The notes: generated by a model not told the origin, from the sequence alone. DNA of 64,000 bases from Cherax quadricarinatus (GCF_038502225.1 NC_091369.1:9612305-9676304), one strand, 5' to 3'; shown: positions 1 through 10,889, numbered from the stretch's first letter. Program-made: numbers and translations.

Positions 1-380
1 TGGGGTCGAGGGATGGGTCTGAGGGTGAAGGTGGCTGATGCGAGGACCACGAACACAGGAGGGAGCGGGTGAAGTCGAGGGAGCACATGGACCCGCCATG
101 TACTGCACCAGACTGTTGTCTCCACGCCCGCCCGCCGCCCCTACCGCGCAGCTCCCCTCACAGCCCCGCCCCCTTCCCACCCCCACACCTCCTGTCCCGC
201 CCTCCCCCTGCTTTTCACCCAGTTTCCCTTCACCCCACCCTAACATCCTAACGAAACCACCTTCACCTCACCATAATTTCCTAACCACACCATCCTCACC
301 TTGAACTCCTATACGACCTCTCTTCAGCTAAAACAAGCAACCAGATCCTTCACAAACTCACTGAGGAGAGGAAACTTCAC
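1..380. other. No gene seen; pyrimidine-rich stretch
   Basis: Positions 120-300 are strongly C/T-rich on the plus strand. The proline/serine-rich frames that cross it are what such composition gives by chance. No splice pair, promoter or known repeat is convincing. Confidence 0.5.
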
Positions 381-415
381 ATGACTTAATGGTTCGGGAC
401 GAACCATTAAGTCAT
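381..415. repeat. Perfect 16-bp inverted repeat, 3-nt loop
   Basis: ATGACTTAATGGTTCG (381-396) is followed after GGA by its exact reverse complement (400-415). It may be the core of a small MITE or hairpin. No target-site duplication is evident. Confidence 0.85.
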
Positions 416-1160
416 AACCGGGCGAGAAAATGTTGAGATAATAGTCTAGGAAAGACCTAAACATCTAAAGCTTCATCTCTGAAGTTTAGGTGATTTGTGA
501 ACCGTTCCAGTATTGTGACATTCTTCTCCAGATGTTTCCACGAGCCGTCCGTTTCCCAGCTCAAGACCAGCCAAGTCAGTTCATGATCAGCTGGGTTGTA
601 TAGCATTCGTTAGACTGTGGGGGGATGGCATCAACATCCATTCAGTCCAGACCCTGAAATCGTCTCCAGGAAACCTCCGCTCCGCTGCCCAACATCTGAC
701 ACCATCCCATGTCAATACTGGCAGAAAATAGACATGTTAATGTCGGATCATCGACTTTCTAGTTGACAGCCTGATCAGCTATTACTGTGGGTGACTACAA
801 CCCAAAGTATCAACCCAACTCCGCAAATCCTAGATGGACTTCTCACATATGATTTGCAGCAAATTTCTCTATTTACATTTAAGGATATGTTACGTTTAGT
901 TACGTTACACTGTCGTCTATCAACAAAAAATAATTTTAACATACCACGATACCAATATATGAAATGAAAGATAAAGGCAAGAAAACGGGGACCCACAGAA
1001 CGCACTCAAAGAATCAGACATATAATCACACAACACAAACTTCCTGTTGTCCGGTGTAAGGCAAAATGTAAAGCAAGTTGATCATGTTGAAAGACACGAG
1101 TGGTCTTGTTGAAGATGTTTTAGAAGCTTGTTCCCGCTTATCAAATATACTTTTTTTCAA
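416..1160. other. No gene seen; possible very old LINE trace
   Basis: Around 575-690 the phrase GATCAGCTGGGTTGTA and a later CTCCAGGAAACC recall the plus-strand LINE B end, but the match is too worn to assign. The rest is unremarkable A/T-rich sequence. Confidence 0.35.
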
Positions 1161-1163
1161 GGA

Positions 1164-1232
1164 GACAAGTTGTGCAAGGAAGGTATACAATACCTCTTGT
1201 CGGTATTGTATACCTTTCTTGTACAACTTGTC
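1164..1232. repeat. 31-bp inverted repeat with TTGTCGGTATTGTATACC module
   Basis: The arms 1164-1194 and 1202-1232 are complementary at 29 of 31 positions, with a 7-nt loop. The right arm begins in the module TTGTCGGTATTGTATACC. Variants of this module follow hammerhead-bearing elements at 13841, 16998, 22163 and 48344, so this may be a folded-back element tail. Confidence 0.75.
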
Positions 1233-1329
1233 AGACACTGCAACATCATGGAATCTTGGTTCAGAGGACATTTACATGACCTTCACGGCTACTACTACTA
1301 ACCCATCCCTTTGGGTATGACCTATTTCC

Positions 1330-1612
1330 ACTGGGGAAATCCCGCCTACCAGTGACTATGCCCTCGTCTGCTACACGTCCCTATCCACTGACGCTTATAT
1401 AAGCGCCAGCCTCCTTGCCTGTGATCCAGAATCTCTACAACTACGGTGCTCTCCACACCAACTCCAAGGCTGAGGGACTGATTACCTCCTCTTTTGTATA
1501 TGGTTCTACTGTCTAGTTATGCCCTAGAATTTGTATTGATAAAGCCACTGGATGGCGAAGCGTCTACAATAAAGATAACCAGATGTTGCACATGTGTCTT
1601 AACTTTCATCAG
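1330..1612 (+). mobile_element. Hammerhead-bearing short retroelement, copy 1
   Basis: This is a non-coding element of about 280 bp. A TATA-like GCTTATATAAGCG lies near 1395. A hammerhead-like core follows at 1534-1565, then AATAAA (1568-1573) and the tail GTTGCACATGTGTC near 1585-1598. The 22110 copy shares the core, the hexamer and this tail. The layout resembles animal retrozymes or the terminal repeats of Penelope-like elements, which are known to carry type I hammerheads. No ORF is present, so it would move with help from another element. Boundaries are approximate. Confidence 0.5.
1534..1566 (+). ncRNA. Degenerate hammerhead ribozyme-like core
   Basis: The order is TTGATAA (cf. CTGATGA), stem II GCCA/TGGC around CTGGA, then GAAGC (cf. 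GAAAC) and GTC. Substitutions at invariant positions suggest that this copy no longer self-cleaves. Confidence 0.5.
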
Positions 1613-1615
1613 GGA

Positions 1616-1890
1616 GACAAGTACAGTGTTAATAAGAACGTAATAGTGGAACAGTGCAAGTCTACTGCCTCATGAAAGCGTATCCTAAAGTTAAGAAGAC
1701 CTTATATTCAAGGAAAAAGTTACTATCACCACTAAAGAAAGTGTTAAGTTGGATAACGGGAAACCTATTCGTTATCTCTTACCGAGACTACTACAAAAAC
1801 GCAATAATCAGCCTCTAAGGTTCACGTTAACATTTATTCAACAAAAAAAATGGCATCATATTTGTTTCTCCCTGCACAATGGCTTCTGGT
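1616..1890. other. No recognisable feature
   Basis: A/T-rich sequence without a supported ORF, hairpin or repeat match inside the window. Confidence 0.4.
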
Positions 1891-1972
1891 CCCGAGGTTA
1901 GAATGGGATAAAACCTCACTTGCTCAGAGTAATGCACAACATGTGTGTGAAAGGTGAAGGGGGGGGAGGGGG

Positions 1973-2012
1973 TATAAAGGAGATGCGCGCCCACCCGTCA
2001 ACTTGTCTCAGT
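1973..2012 (+). promoter_or_regulatory. TATA box plus TCAGT initiator candidate
   Basis: TATAAA at 1973-1978 is preceded by a G-rich run. TCAGT, the arthropod initiator consensus, lies at 2008-2012, about 37 bases from the first T of the TATA box, slightly longer than usual. It may serve the hammerhead-bearing element rather than a host gene. Confidence 0.3.
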
Positions 2013-2261
2013 GCAAGTTGTAGCTGCATGCTAAACAATAATTAGAGGCCAATGATCAACGAATCCTATACGTTGAGTGAATCAGTAATACCCGTGAGCG
2101 ACAACTTTGCTGGGATGACGTGGACACGCTGAGGTAGGCTAGTGAGATGCGGTACACGGTGCAGAGAACTTAAAGATGTACGAACACTTACAACGTGTGG
2201 GGTGACTGCTGCATTACAGTCCCCAAACCCTCACGCTTCTTCAAATATCCTACCCTTTCCA

Positions 2262-2300
2262 GGAGTGAAGAAGCCACTCGTGGCGAAAAGTTTTGTTTCA
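2262..2300 (+). ncRNA. Degenerate hammerhead ribozyme-like core
   Basis: The order is GTGAAGA in the CTGATGA position, stem II GCCAC/GTGGC with a two-base loop, then GAAAAG instead of GAAACG. Geometry and spacing fit, but two core boxes are altered. Confidence 0.4.
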
Positions 2301-2399
2301 ATGTCAAACGCACCTATACGTCTTCCACATCATGAAGACCAAAGTAACAACGATGAGTCAGTTCACCAGAAGCAAATATTCAGTGGACCATCATTGTAA

Positions 2400-2780
2400 A
2401 TACCCCCCCTCCCCATTATGTCTTAGTGCTGGTATGTAAAGTGTAGGAGACACTTATAACAGTCTACATATAAATCATAATCGCTCAGTTATGTCTTAAA
2501 GCAGCTGTGGTAAAGAGGAAGGAGAAACAAAACGTAACTTTTCTCAGATGCCGAACTGCCACCTATTTGATTCTAACGTTTAAAAAAAGTTATACAAAAA
2601 CAACCTTAATGATCTTTTCATATATAACTACTCAAATTTCCTTTGAATCTCCATGTTCAAAATGACTGCCTTATTGCGTGCCTAGTTGAGTGACCTTAAA
2701 AACTCTGACCACTATCTTATGTTACTTAGTCCTCAATATACATTGTGTTCGTATTCACAACCAAACGGTGTACACGACAC
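2400..2780. other. No recognisable feature
   Basis: Mostly A/T-rich. No ORF, array or element end is supported. Confidence 0.4.
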
Positions 2781-2789
2781 TTTACCTTG

Positions 2790-3215
2790 GTAATCAAGTC
2801 GTCGTAATTGCAAGACAAATTAGTCAGATTAGCCCAAATAAGGGTAAAAAATGAGGAAGCCAAAAGGAGGACAATATACAAAGCACAGGATGGCTACCAA
2901 ATTGAAGGTAAAGAACATCTGAAGAACTTGAGTGTAATTATGACAGCTGACCTGTTGTTTGAAGAACACAAGGCAAATATTGTGAAAGCTTGACAGTGAA
3001 TAATGAGATAATGAAAACGTTCAAAACGTTGTCGTTAATGACGCTATTCAAATTGCTTGTGCTCTCTCGACTTGAGTACTGCTCGGTGTTGACGCATTAT
3101 CCGGGCAGGAGAGATTATAGAGCCGGAACACAGACACCGTTTATAAGCTGCATAAAACCAATATATCATTTAAATTATTGGAAATGCCTAAAGCTCTGAA
3201 TGTGTACTCAATGGC
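2790..3215 (+). pseudogene. LINE reverse transcriptase C-terminal fragment
   Basis: Two overlapping frames (2808-2993 and 2990-3199) read as one worn stretch of the region after the LINE RT catalytic core. The first has GYQIEGKEHLKNLSV, TADLLFEEH and IVKA. The second has KTFKTLSLMTLFKLLVLSR followed by LEYCSVLTHYPG and LNYWKCLKL. These match the usual non-LTR order: KDLGV, FEEHI, IVKKA, MLTLYKSLVLSRLEYC. A frameshift and stop separate the halves. There is no catalytic motif, so the copy is dead and truncated at both ends. Confidence 0.7.
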
Positions 3216-3635
3216 ACGGAGTAGCGTTAATGTTCTGTATTTTCCAAAGTACTAGAACTTTTGTTTATTCAATGCTTTTAATATATTCAGTTTCTAACAT
3301 ATAACAAATTTAAGCTATCAAAAACGTGCTAGCATCGTAACCAATTCATTTATATATATTACATAAATCATAATCACAATGCAAGTACAACTATTCGAAA
3401 TCTAGTTTTCACATTCCACACTCAATGTCCATAAAACGCTCCATGCCATCGGTCAGAAGCGAACAAATTTAGACCAAAATGAAAGCATCCCCAACCATAT
3501 ATGCCAAAAGGGATGCTGTGTTTTCAGAGAAGAGGTTTCTCTTCCCCAAGGTACGAACTACAAACCAAACCACCGCATAGTGTCACTTAGCATCAGGGAG
3601 TAGGAGCAGACGAATGATAATGCATACATACACGA
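3216..3635. other. No gene; A/T-rich flank
   Basis: No repeat family or ORF recognised. It separates two LINE fragments on the same strand. Confidence 0.4.
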
Positions 3636-3965
3636 TACCCGAGAGCCTGGTCCCAAACCAACACAGTACCATAACGCTGGAGAGATATAAGTGCCCAGGG
3701 GCGGTATTGTATCAACCAGACTATTTAACATTTTCCAGTAGATATCAGAAGTACTGCTGGGACAAAAGTTGAAAAGTCTTCAGGAGGAAAACTCCACCAG
3801 TATCTCAACCGGGATTCAGATCAGCTATTCTGTGACTACTATGTGGGCCAGAGGGCAGTCAATTGCAACAGCCTGATTTATCAAGCAAACACCGAACAAG
3901 CCTGGCCCATGGACAGGCTACGGAAATAAGATAACTCTAAACCGATTATAGGCAAGTATATACAT
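3636..3965 (+). mobile_element. LINE end A, sense
   Basis: It begins with GAGAGCCTGGTCCCAAA and a GGAGAGATATA phrase, continues through a worn DQ/YVGQ/NSLIYQ coding tail, and reaches GAACAAGCCTGGCCCATGG near 3895. It then runs into the start of the UTR. The block is the C-terminus of LINE ORF2 plus UTR and carries many stops. Confidence 0.65.
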
Positions 3966-4177
3966 AAAATTGAGCTGAATTACTCATACAAAATTAATTA
4001 TAATGCTCAATCTTAAATATCAGGAACACGAGTAAATCTGACTAGAAAGAATTATCTTGACTGCAACAGATTTAATTGGAGAGAGTTTAATTAACAAATG
4101 ATTCAAAGTTAATCAGATTAGGACCAACTTCCACAGCCCACGTTATGTTGCATCATGCATAGCTTAATGTATTTTGG

Positions 4178-4330
4178 CTTATACCTGACTTCCTTGTTGA
4201 TTGCCTGATCAAGCAGGATGTTGCTGCCCATAGACCCACAAATTCATCACACCCTAGCTGATCTTGCACTTTCTTCAGGAACTGCTGCACTTCCTCCCTC
4301 CCGCCGAGTCTTCCAACTTCGTTCTGCCAA
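4178..4330 (-). mobile_element. LINE ORF2 tail fragment, antisense
   Basis: Read on the minus strand it gives QQFLKKVQDQLGCDEFVGLWAA, the ORF2 C-terminal signature (DQLGC then VG then AA). It is cut off before the diagnostic 3' UTR. Confidence 0.6.
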
Positions 4331-4749
4331 TGATCCATTAAATACTGACCATATGGAGGACGAATGATCATTTGTTATAAATACGGTAACATTGTATGCA
4401 AGTGCAAACTCCACAATCATAAGAGTCCAACGTTGCCGGAAGAACAAGAACAAGAAGCAGCATCAGCAGTGTACACCGCTCATATTTCCACCATCTTAAC
4501 TTGGCTCACGCGACAGGAATTTTTAATACCCTGCAGAATATACCATTTAGTATTAGTATTCGCTTTGCACATTGCCAATCGATGAATAAAGTACTATGGT
4601 TTTGCCGCCTGTCTGACCGCGTGCGCGCGTGCTTGCTCATTTACGAGAGCATGTGCGCACGCATGATCCCCCAATTAGTTTAGTTTACATGGGACAAAAC
4701 TGCTCGTTATCCAGCTTGCCTACCTGCCTCATAAGCCTTTTAATAGTAG

Positions 4750-5125
4750 CTTACCTTTGATACATCTTTGACGTATTTCGTGTCTTCCTACTCCAGCACC
4801 CCGGCCCTGGGCTAGGTTTGTCTAGTGCTTGTTTGGTCAACGAGACGGTTGCCGCTGGCGGCTCCCTGGCCCACATATCCATCACAGACTAGTTGATCTG
4901 GCACTTGGCGGAGGTACTTGTTCCGGCAGTTTCTGACATCTTTCTGGAAAGATGTTGGAAAGTGTGGGCCACGGATGTTGATACAATGTTCTCTTACTAT
5001 GCCCACGGTGCCCCTGCTTTTCACCGAGTTCAACTGACATTTTCATCTATATCTAACTCTAGCATGTTATGGCAATGCACAGATCTGGGACTAAGCCCTC
5101 CAGTACTTTCCACGTATATACTGTC
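4750..5125 (-). mobile_element. LINE end A, antisense
   Basis: The minus-strand frame has INIRGPHFP, KYLRQVPDQLVCDGYVGQ, AASGNRLVDQ, then a UTR with GGCCGGG and ACGTCAAAGATGTATCAAAGG. The matching plus-strand copy is at 6920. The RTE-like LINE at 5170 abuts it, so a plus-strand ORF that opens at 4893 is a chance fusion of antisense LINE A and sense RTE. Confidence 0.75.
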
Positions 5126-5169
5126 ATGTATTTCTCTCTTCTCTGCTTCAGAGTACACATTTAGAACTG

Positions 5170-5870
5170 CCATAACCAAGAGGGGAATGTATGAGAGTAT
5201 AGTTTTACCAACGCTCTTATATGGGTGTGAAGCGTGGGTGATGAATGTTGCAGCGAGGAGAAGGCTGGAGGCAGTGGAGATGTCATGTCTGAGGGCAATG
5301 TGTGGTGTGAATATAATGCAGAGAATTCATAGTTTGGAAGTTAGGAGGAGGTGCGGGATTACCAAAACTGTTGTCCAGAGGGCTGAGGAAGGGTTGTTGA
5401 GGTGGTTCGGACATGTAGAGAGAATGGAGCGAAACAGAATGACTTCAAGAGTGTATCAGTCTGTAGTGGAAGGAAGGCGGGGTAGGGGTCGGCCTAGGAA
5501 GGGTTGGAGGGAGGGGGTAAAGGAGGTTTTGTGTGCGAGGGGCTTGGACTTCCAGCAGGCATGCGTGAGCGTGTTTGATAGGAGTGAATGGAGACAAATG
5601 GTTTTTAATACTTGACGTGCTGTTGGAGTGTGAGCAAAGTAACATTTATGAAGGGATTCAGGGAAACCGGCAGGCCGGACTTGAGTCCTGGAGATGGGAA
5701 GTACAGTGCCTGCACTCTGAAGGAGGGGTGTTAATGTTGCAGTTTAAAAACTGTAGTGTAAAGCACCCTTCTGGCAAGACAGTGATGGAGTGAATGATGG
5801 TGAAAGTTTTTCTTTTTCGGGCCACCCTGCCTTGGTGGGAATCGGCCGGTGTGATAATAAAAAAAAAATA
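5170..5870 (+). pseudogene. RTE-like LINE, 5'-truncated copy 1
   Basis: The frame, open to 5615, encodes the post-RT C-terminal domain of a non-LTR retrotransposon ORF2: GMYESIVLPTLLYGCEAWV, RRRLEAVEMSCLRAMCGV, EEGLLRWFGHVERM, RGRGRPRKGWR. The last two are the usual LRWFGH and GRPRKRW signatures. The RT catalytic domain is missing. Downstream lies a non-coding 3' UTR ending near 5870 in TTTTTCGGGCCACC, TGCCTTGGTGGGAATCGG and an A/T-rich tail. Copies at 34600 and 59065 share the coding end and UTR. This copy is the best preserved, with no stop inside the domain. RTE assignment is from memory of similar proteins; another clade is possible. Confidence 0.75.
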
Positions 5871-5879
5871 AAATAATAA

Positions 5880-6340
5880 CCAGCACTGTCTCTCATCTGC
5901 ATGCTGTCAGTATACTTGACCAGTCTACTACTAAACCATAACCTCCTGCCCTTTTCTTACCCTTCAACTGACTTTTTTATTTTTTAACTTTCTCATGTTT
6001 GGTGTTGATCTCTCGCGTCTTAACACATTCTATGACGTGCATCATCTCTTGTATTGTCTTTCCAACTCTTTCTCTCTTCCAGCCTACTTCCTCCGTAAAA
6101 TTGCTTAATTCAACGTAGCCACATTCATGAAATCTGGTTAAGCACCTTATTCTCGCACCCAGTTTCCACTAAGTACTCAGATTCAGTACCATATGGTCGC
6201 TGGTTCCTAGTGGTTCTTGAATTTAATTTCCTCAATGTCATCCTTTGTAATACCAAGGTCAAGTCTTACTGGTTATCTTCCCCTCGCTCTCTCGTAGTTT
6301 CCTTGGCATGTTACCTAATGAAATTCCCCACTGATGCTTC
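5880..6340. other. No gene seen
   Basis: T/C-rich sequence between two LINE copies with no diagnostic motif. Confidence 0.35.
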
Positions 6341-6349
6341 CACGAGCAA

Positions 6350-6680
6350 CGCTTTCGGACCTCCATGTTGGAACCAGTTCCCATTGACTTTCCTGAAGGA
6401 TGCTTTCGGGAGTCAACGTCCACGCGACTCATTCCCAGACCAAGCGGACTGGTGGATCAAGTCCTGTTCAACCAGGATGTTACTGCTGACCACACACAGT
6501 CCAGCGTATAAGCCACAGCCAGGCTAATCAGGAACTGAACCGAGGAACTTGTGAAATTCTCTTGAAGTCAGTCAGAGTTATGTTGGTTATTACATTTATG
6601 CACGGAGGGAGGGCGTTGAAGAGTCGGGGACCTCTGACATTCAACGAGGTCTCCTAGCGTAATCGTCGTGTTTTCATTCT
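6350..6680 (-). mobile_element. LINE end B, antisense
   Basis: The plus strand reads GGGAGTCAACGTCCACG, then GGTGGATCAAGTCCTG, TTACTGCTGACC and ACTTGTGAAATTCTCTTG. These are reverse complements of the B-type 3' UTR and ORF2 tail. It aligns with the longer copy at 8899 and is more diverged. Confidence 0.65.
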
Positions 6681-6919
6681 ACTTCTTCTATCTACTGTTT
6701 CCAATAAGTGTATCGTCGCCATTCTCTCTTCATTCTCCTACCTCGGCTTCTTGTTCGATACAAACTATCACCATTACCTTGGTCTTTCGGGCGTTAATAA
6801 TTCTGCTCTACATTTTCTGAAACCAGCTTGTCATTATCCAACTGCATTACTTATTACTAGTTATCGTCGTATGCCCTCTTCATTTTTTATTATACAATAG
6901 AGGAGGAGGAGGAGGAGAG

Positions 6920-7280
6920 ATGCCTAATATATATGTGGAAGGTGCTTGAGGGCCTGGTCCCATATCTACACACTGCCATATACTGGAGTGAGAGATATAG
7001 GAGAATGTGTTGGATAAAACCACAATAAGAGAACACTGTATCAACATCCGTGGCTCCAGACTGACACTTGACCACAAACTATGAAAAAAAATAGTTCCGG
7101 AGGAAATTGGACACGTACCTCAGCCAAGTGCCAGATCAACCTGGCTGTGACGGATACGATGGCCAGCATGCTGCCCGCAGTGACAGCCTGGTCGATTAGT
7201 TAAAGCACCAGACAAGCCTGGCCCAATGCCGGGCTGCGAAAGTAGGAAAGCTGGCGAAATATTTCAAAAATATATCAAAG
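6920..7280 (+). mobile_element. LINE end A, sense
   Basis: It starts with TATATGTGGAAGGTGCTTG and GGCCTGGTCCCATAT (the ORF2 'W-K-x-L-E-G-L-V-P' segment). It continues through CATCCGTGGCTCC (INIRG), CCAGATCAACCTGGCTGTGA and GACAAGCCTGGCCCAATG, and ends in AAATATATCAAAGGTAC. It is nearly the whole family A block and is useful as the local reference copy. Confidence 0.7.
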
Positions 7281-7700
7281 GTACAGTGCTAGCTAAACCA
7301 GAGCAGTAGATTTAGAGAGACTTCTTTTAGTCTAGCTGTAATCCATTACCCTCAGTTCCGGTATGAACCCTGAAGCCAAGCTTCGGATCTTAGATTCGTT
7401 TAAGTTACCTGTACATGTGTCAGGCTGGTATAGCAAATCCAACGGAGGAAATTTAGTGTAAAGTGTGTAGAGAGGACTAAAACACACACTGGTGCTATAT
7501 ATTTTAATCTAGCAGAGTTCAGGAATACATACTGCTACTAATAGACAATTCTTTACATAAACAGGTTTAATACAATTAGACATGCATTATTTTAATAGTA
7601 GTGTCCACTATATGGATTAATGTATTAAGTTTTATGGTCCTATGTTCAGTCACAAGATCAGTGCTGCCGTTTAATAAATGCAGCCCTCTACATAAAAAGT
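7281..7700. other. No gene seen
   Basis: A/T-rich spacer before a microsatellite. No supported feature. Confidence 0.4.
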
Positions 7701-7710
7701 AGAAAAATAC

Positions 7711-7716
7711 ATACAT

Positions 7717-7811
<95 letters not shown>
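7711..7811. repeat. (AC)n then (TA)n microsatellite
   Basis: A short (AC) run grades into about 40 TA units. The IYIYIY frame across it is an artefact. Confidence 0.97.
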
Positions 7812-7814
<3 letters not shown>

Positions 7815-8044
7815 GCATCTGTATGCTCCTGTGAGTACATATTTATAACTTTTATGCGTTCCTAATAATTTAAATGTTTAATTGGGTCTATGTGGGCTGT
7901 AAATGATCCCAACTATATTGAAATCTGTCAGCCTGAGCTGAGAGACTTCAGTAAAGCGATAAACATGTTCTACATAACTGGAGTTACTATTACTTAGGAA
8001 TTACCATCTCTCAGGTTGGCCTAGCCCATGCGAGGAGAAATAAA

Positions 8045-8179
8045 ATTTTAAGAAGATATGACTCACGAAATCGTAATGACACGATTGCAAACAAACCATA
8101 CCACGGGTGGGATTTGAACTCGCGGTCTGGAGTTTTGAGACTCTGACCGCGGGTTCAAATCCCGCCCGTGGTATGGTTT
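8045..8179. mobile_element. tRNA-derived SINE 3' half duplicated as a palindrome
   Basis: The arms 8093-8127 and 8145-8179 are complementary at 33 of 35 bases with a 17-nt loop. Each arm holds a B box (GGGTTCAAATCC on plus; GAGTTCAAATCC on minus) and CCCGTGGTATGGTTT. The minus copy continues beyond the arm into a SINE body (GTTTGCAATCGTGTCATTAC on the minus strand). Two half-SINEs in opposite orientation explain this better than a tRNA gene: no A box or full cloverleaf is present. Confidence 0.7.
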
Positions 8180-8898
8180 TTAAGAAGTTATCTCCATCAA
8201 GTGAGCAGGGCCAACAGAAATTAAACATCTCTGTTGGGAGGGGATGAGGGAGGGAGACGGAGAGAAGGGGATATCAGGGTGAGGTGTCTTCAGATAACCA
8301 CTTCAAAAACCTTTGTATATCAGGTAGTCGAGATGGCCAGTCACACTGGAGGGAAGGGAGCATTTGGGTAAGAGGGCATGTATAAGCAGCAGCAAATGAA
8401 CAAGAAAAGGTGGAGGGGAAGTGGAAGCGGAAGAAGACTATTCTAACAAGTAATAATTGCACAGATTTTAATGAATCCTTGTTATTTTCAGCTACCCAGT
8501 TGCCAGACTTACAACATTCATTTTTTAAATACTGCTGTGGCTAAATATACGTCTTAATAGGTTTTTGACCTAACTTTTTTATAACCTAGTATAACCAACT
8601 AATTTAAGAAATATTGAAGAAAACAGTATTTGCAAATTTGTAGGAAGCGTTAACAAACTGAGGTTGGGCACTTCACTGAGTGAACTTAATACTGTAGTAT
8701 AATCTCATACCCCTGTATCTCACTGTACCCAAGACAGTACAACTACCTTAACATACATAGGAACATTAATTCATCTCTCCCAGACAGGAGCTACAGATCA
8801 ACACTCCACAAGAGGCCCGGGAGCTGAAACTACTCAAACACAAAGATAAATTAGATGAAATTAACGTATTTTTAATTAAAATACTTCTACTTACTTAC
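8180..8898. other. No gene seen
   Basis: A purine-rich stretch near 8230-8450 is followed by A/T-rich DNA. Frames crossing it are short and unrecognised. Confidence 0.4.
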
Positions 8899-9660
8899 CT
8901 ATCTGGAGATTGTTCCAGGAGTCAACGCCCCCGCAGCCCGATCCATGACCTAGTCTTCCGGTAGATGAGGGCCTGATCTACCAGGCTATTACTGCTGGCC
9001 GCACACAACCCAACGTATGAACCACAGCCCAGCTGGTCAAACACTGACTTTAGGTATCTGTCAAGTTCTCTCTTAAAGACAACCTGGCTGATGGGAGGCT
9101 GCCGAACAGTCTTGGACCCCTGACACATACTGTTTTCTTTCTCCTAGTATACTCACTGCACCCTTGCTTTACACTGGGGGTTATGTTGCACCGTCTGCTG
9201 AGTCCTGGCTTTTGTAGGGAGTGATTTCTGTATGAAGATTTAGTACCAGTTCCTTTTACGATTTTCCAGGTGTAAATTATGCCTGCGTTCCAAGAGGTAC
9301 AGGTCAGGGGGCTTCACATGTTCCCAGTAATTAAGGTGCTTGGCTGAACTTATACATGCAGTGAAGGTTCTCTGCACATTGTCCAGATCTGCAATTTCGC
9401 CTGCTTTGAATAGGGCTATTAGTGTACAGCAGTATTCCAGTCTGGAGATAACAAGCGATCATCACTGGCTTGGCATCACTTGTTTTAAAGGGTCTTATTA
9501 CCCATCCTATCAGTTTCTTCGCAGTTGTGATGGTAACACTGTTGTGATCCTTGAAGGTGAGATACTCTAATATTATCATTCATCAGTCCTTCACTTTAGT
9601 TTTTAGCTCTACTGTGTGGTCAGACTGTTTTATACTCAGCCCTAGCTTTTATTTTCTCAA
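8899..9660 (-). mobile_element. LINE end B, antisense; longest B copy
   Basis: The minus-strand frame (8922-9128) reads VVFKRELDRYLKSVFDQLGC, GSYVGLCAASSNSLVDQA, then WIGLRGR and stop. Upstream on the minus strand, worn coding continues to about 9660. The 3'-terminal 65 bp or so (8899-8965) match the tails of the tRNA-type SINEs at 30076 and 41418. This is the best evidence in the window for which LINE end those SINEs copied. Confidence 0.75.
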
Positions 9661-10460
9661 GTTTTCAAAAACGAGAGTTGGATGGATAAAAAGAAATTCC
9701 AATAAAATTTTAATTAACAAAATGACAGTTACGAAGATTAATACAGATCCTAATAAATCTTTAATTAAAAAAAACAGTATTCAGAGTTTGAAGATGATCA
9801 GAGGAATTTTTAAGTTACCGCACCAGTAATAACTCAATTTCTTAAAAAAAATGTAAATTCGATATCTGAAAAATAAACTTCTCAAAGATAGGTCAGTGAC
9901 CTAGATGTTAAGGGTATAGGAAAGAGTGAAGTAGCGGCTTAGATGTAGAGGCAAATGGAAGGTGGGGGTAAAGGGAAGGGGTCCAGGGGTGTTGGAGGAC
10001 AGTGAGGGCGCCGGGAATGTAGGAGCCCGTCTTTAAAATTGATGTTGGAGCCGCCTGACCCACTTACTTCCCTCTTTCCTGCCGCCGTCTACGATGTGCC
10101 GGTGTGAAGCTGTATATACGGGTGGGGGGAGGGGGGGCACACACTGCATATATGGAGACTAGTTTGCATGCTTTTCTGTATACTGATGAAGGTCAGCCCG
10201 GTTCACTAGACATGCCAGTGTGAGCACACTTTATATTCTAATATATTCACAGCTGTTATGTGACAAGGGATCAAGTGCTATGTACTCATGGTGCCCAACA
10301 AATGATAAATTTAGTATCTGTAGTTCTTTAATTAACGTGTTATCTGCTACACAAAATTGCCGAATAAATCCTTAATACTGAAAACAACCGTAGAGTTTAT
10401 TTAAAGAGCAAAGGAAATCTTATTTAAACAGAACTTTGACCTACGAAGTCATTCAGTTCT
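9661..10460. other. No gene seen; G-rich patch
   Basis: Positions 9960-10150 are G-rich and carry two poly-G runs. No promoter or exon signal is convincing. CTGATGAAGG near 10181 lacks the rest of a hammerhead. Confidence 0.4.
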
Positions 10461-10464
10461 TTAA

Positions 10465-10673
10465 CCCTTAAACTGTCCAAACGTAGATCTACGTTTTTTC
10501 AACATTTGAAAGCATGTAAAAAAAGGTAGATTTTTTTTTACAACTGAAAATGTGCAAAAAAAAATTTGATATACATTTTTTTTTTGTTATATTTGAAAAT
10601 ATGTAAAAAAAACGTAGATCTACTTTTGGAGCACTACGCATGTGAACTTAGATCTGTTTGGACAGTTTAAGGG
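10465..10673. mobile_element. piggyBac-like MITE, copy 1 (209 bp)
   Basis: TTAA flanks both ends (10461-10464 and 10674-10677). Ends are CCCTTAAACTGTCCAAACG and an imperfect complement (GTTTGGACAGTTTAAGGG). TTAA targets and CCC termini are the piggyBac hallmark. The interior is A/T homopolymers and repeated ACGTAGATCTACG-type palindromes. There is no coding capacity. Confidence 0.75.
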
Positions 10674-10889
10674 TTAAACAAAAGGATACATACAATCACA
10701 CACTAACATGTATGGGCTAAAACCGATACATATTAAGGGGTAATAAATGTATATACGTATTGTTTTTACGAAATTTCGACAAATTCTTCAAATATAATTA
10801 AGGACTTTGTACCAAGTCTGAGCACTGAGATAACATACTAGAGAGAGACACATGGAAGAAAAAGTAAAAGAAATGCAGTGAAAAGTATA

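Larger units (their letters stand above)
1950..2330 (+). mobile_element. Possible hammerhead-bearing element, copy 2
   Basis: A G-run is followed by TATAAA (1973-1978) and an arthropod Inr-like TCAGT (2008-2012). About 250 bp further on there is a hammerhead-like hairpin (2262-2291). The TATA-then-hammerhead order matches the elements at 1330 and 16853. An 85-codon frame starting at 2142 overlaps it but shows no recognised protein and is probably incidental. Confidence 0.4.

Noticed and set aside
38..304. Proline-rich protein
   Set aside because: Composition of a C/T-rich stretch; no supporting signal.
4893..5615. Single 240-codon gene
   Set aside because: Its first half is antisense LINE A and its second half sense RTE-like LINE; the joined frame is accidental.
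8093..8179. Functional tRNA gene
   Set aside because: Only the T-arm half is present, in two inverted copies; no A box or full cloverleaf.
10175..10205. Hammerhead ribozyme at CTGATGAAGG
   Set aside because: No stem II with a following GAAA box.
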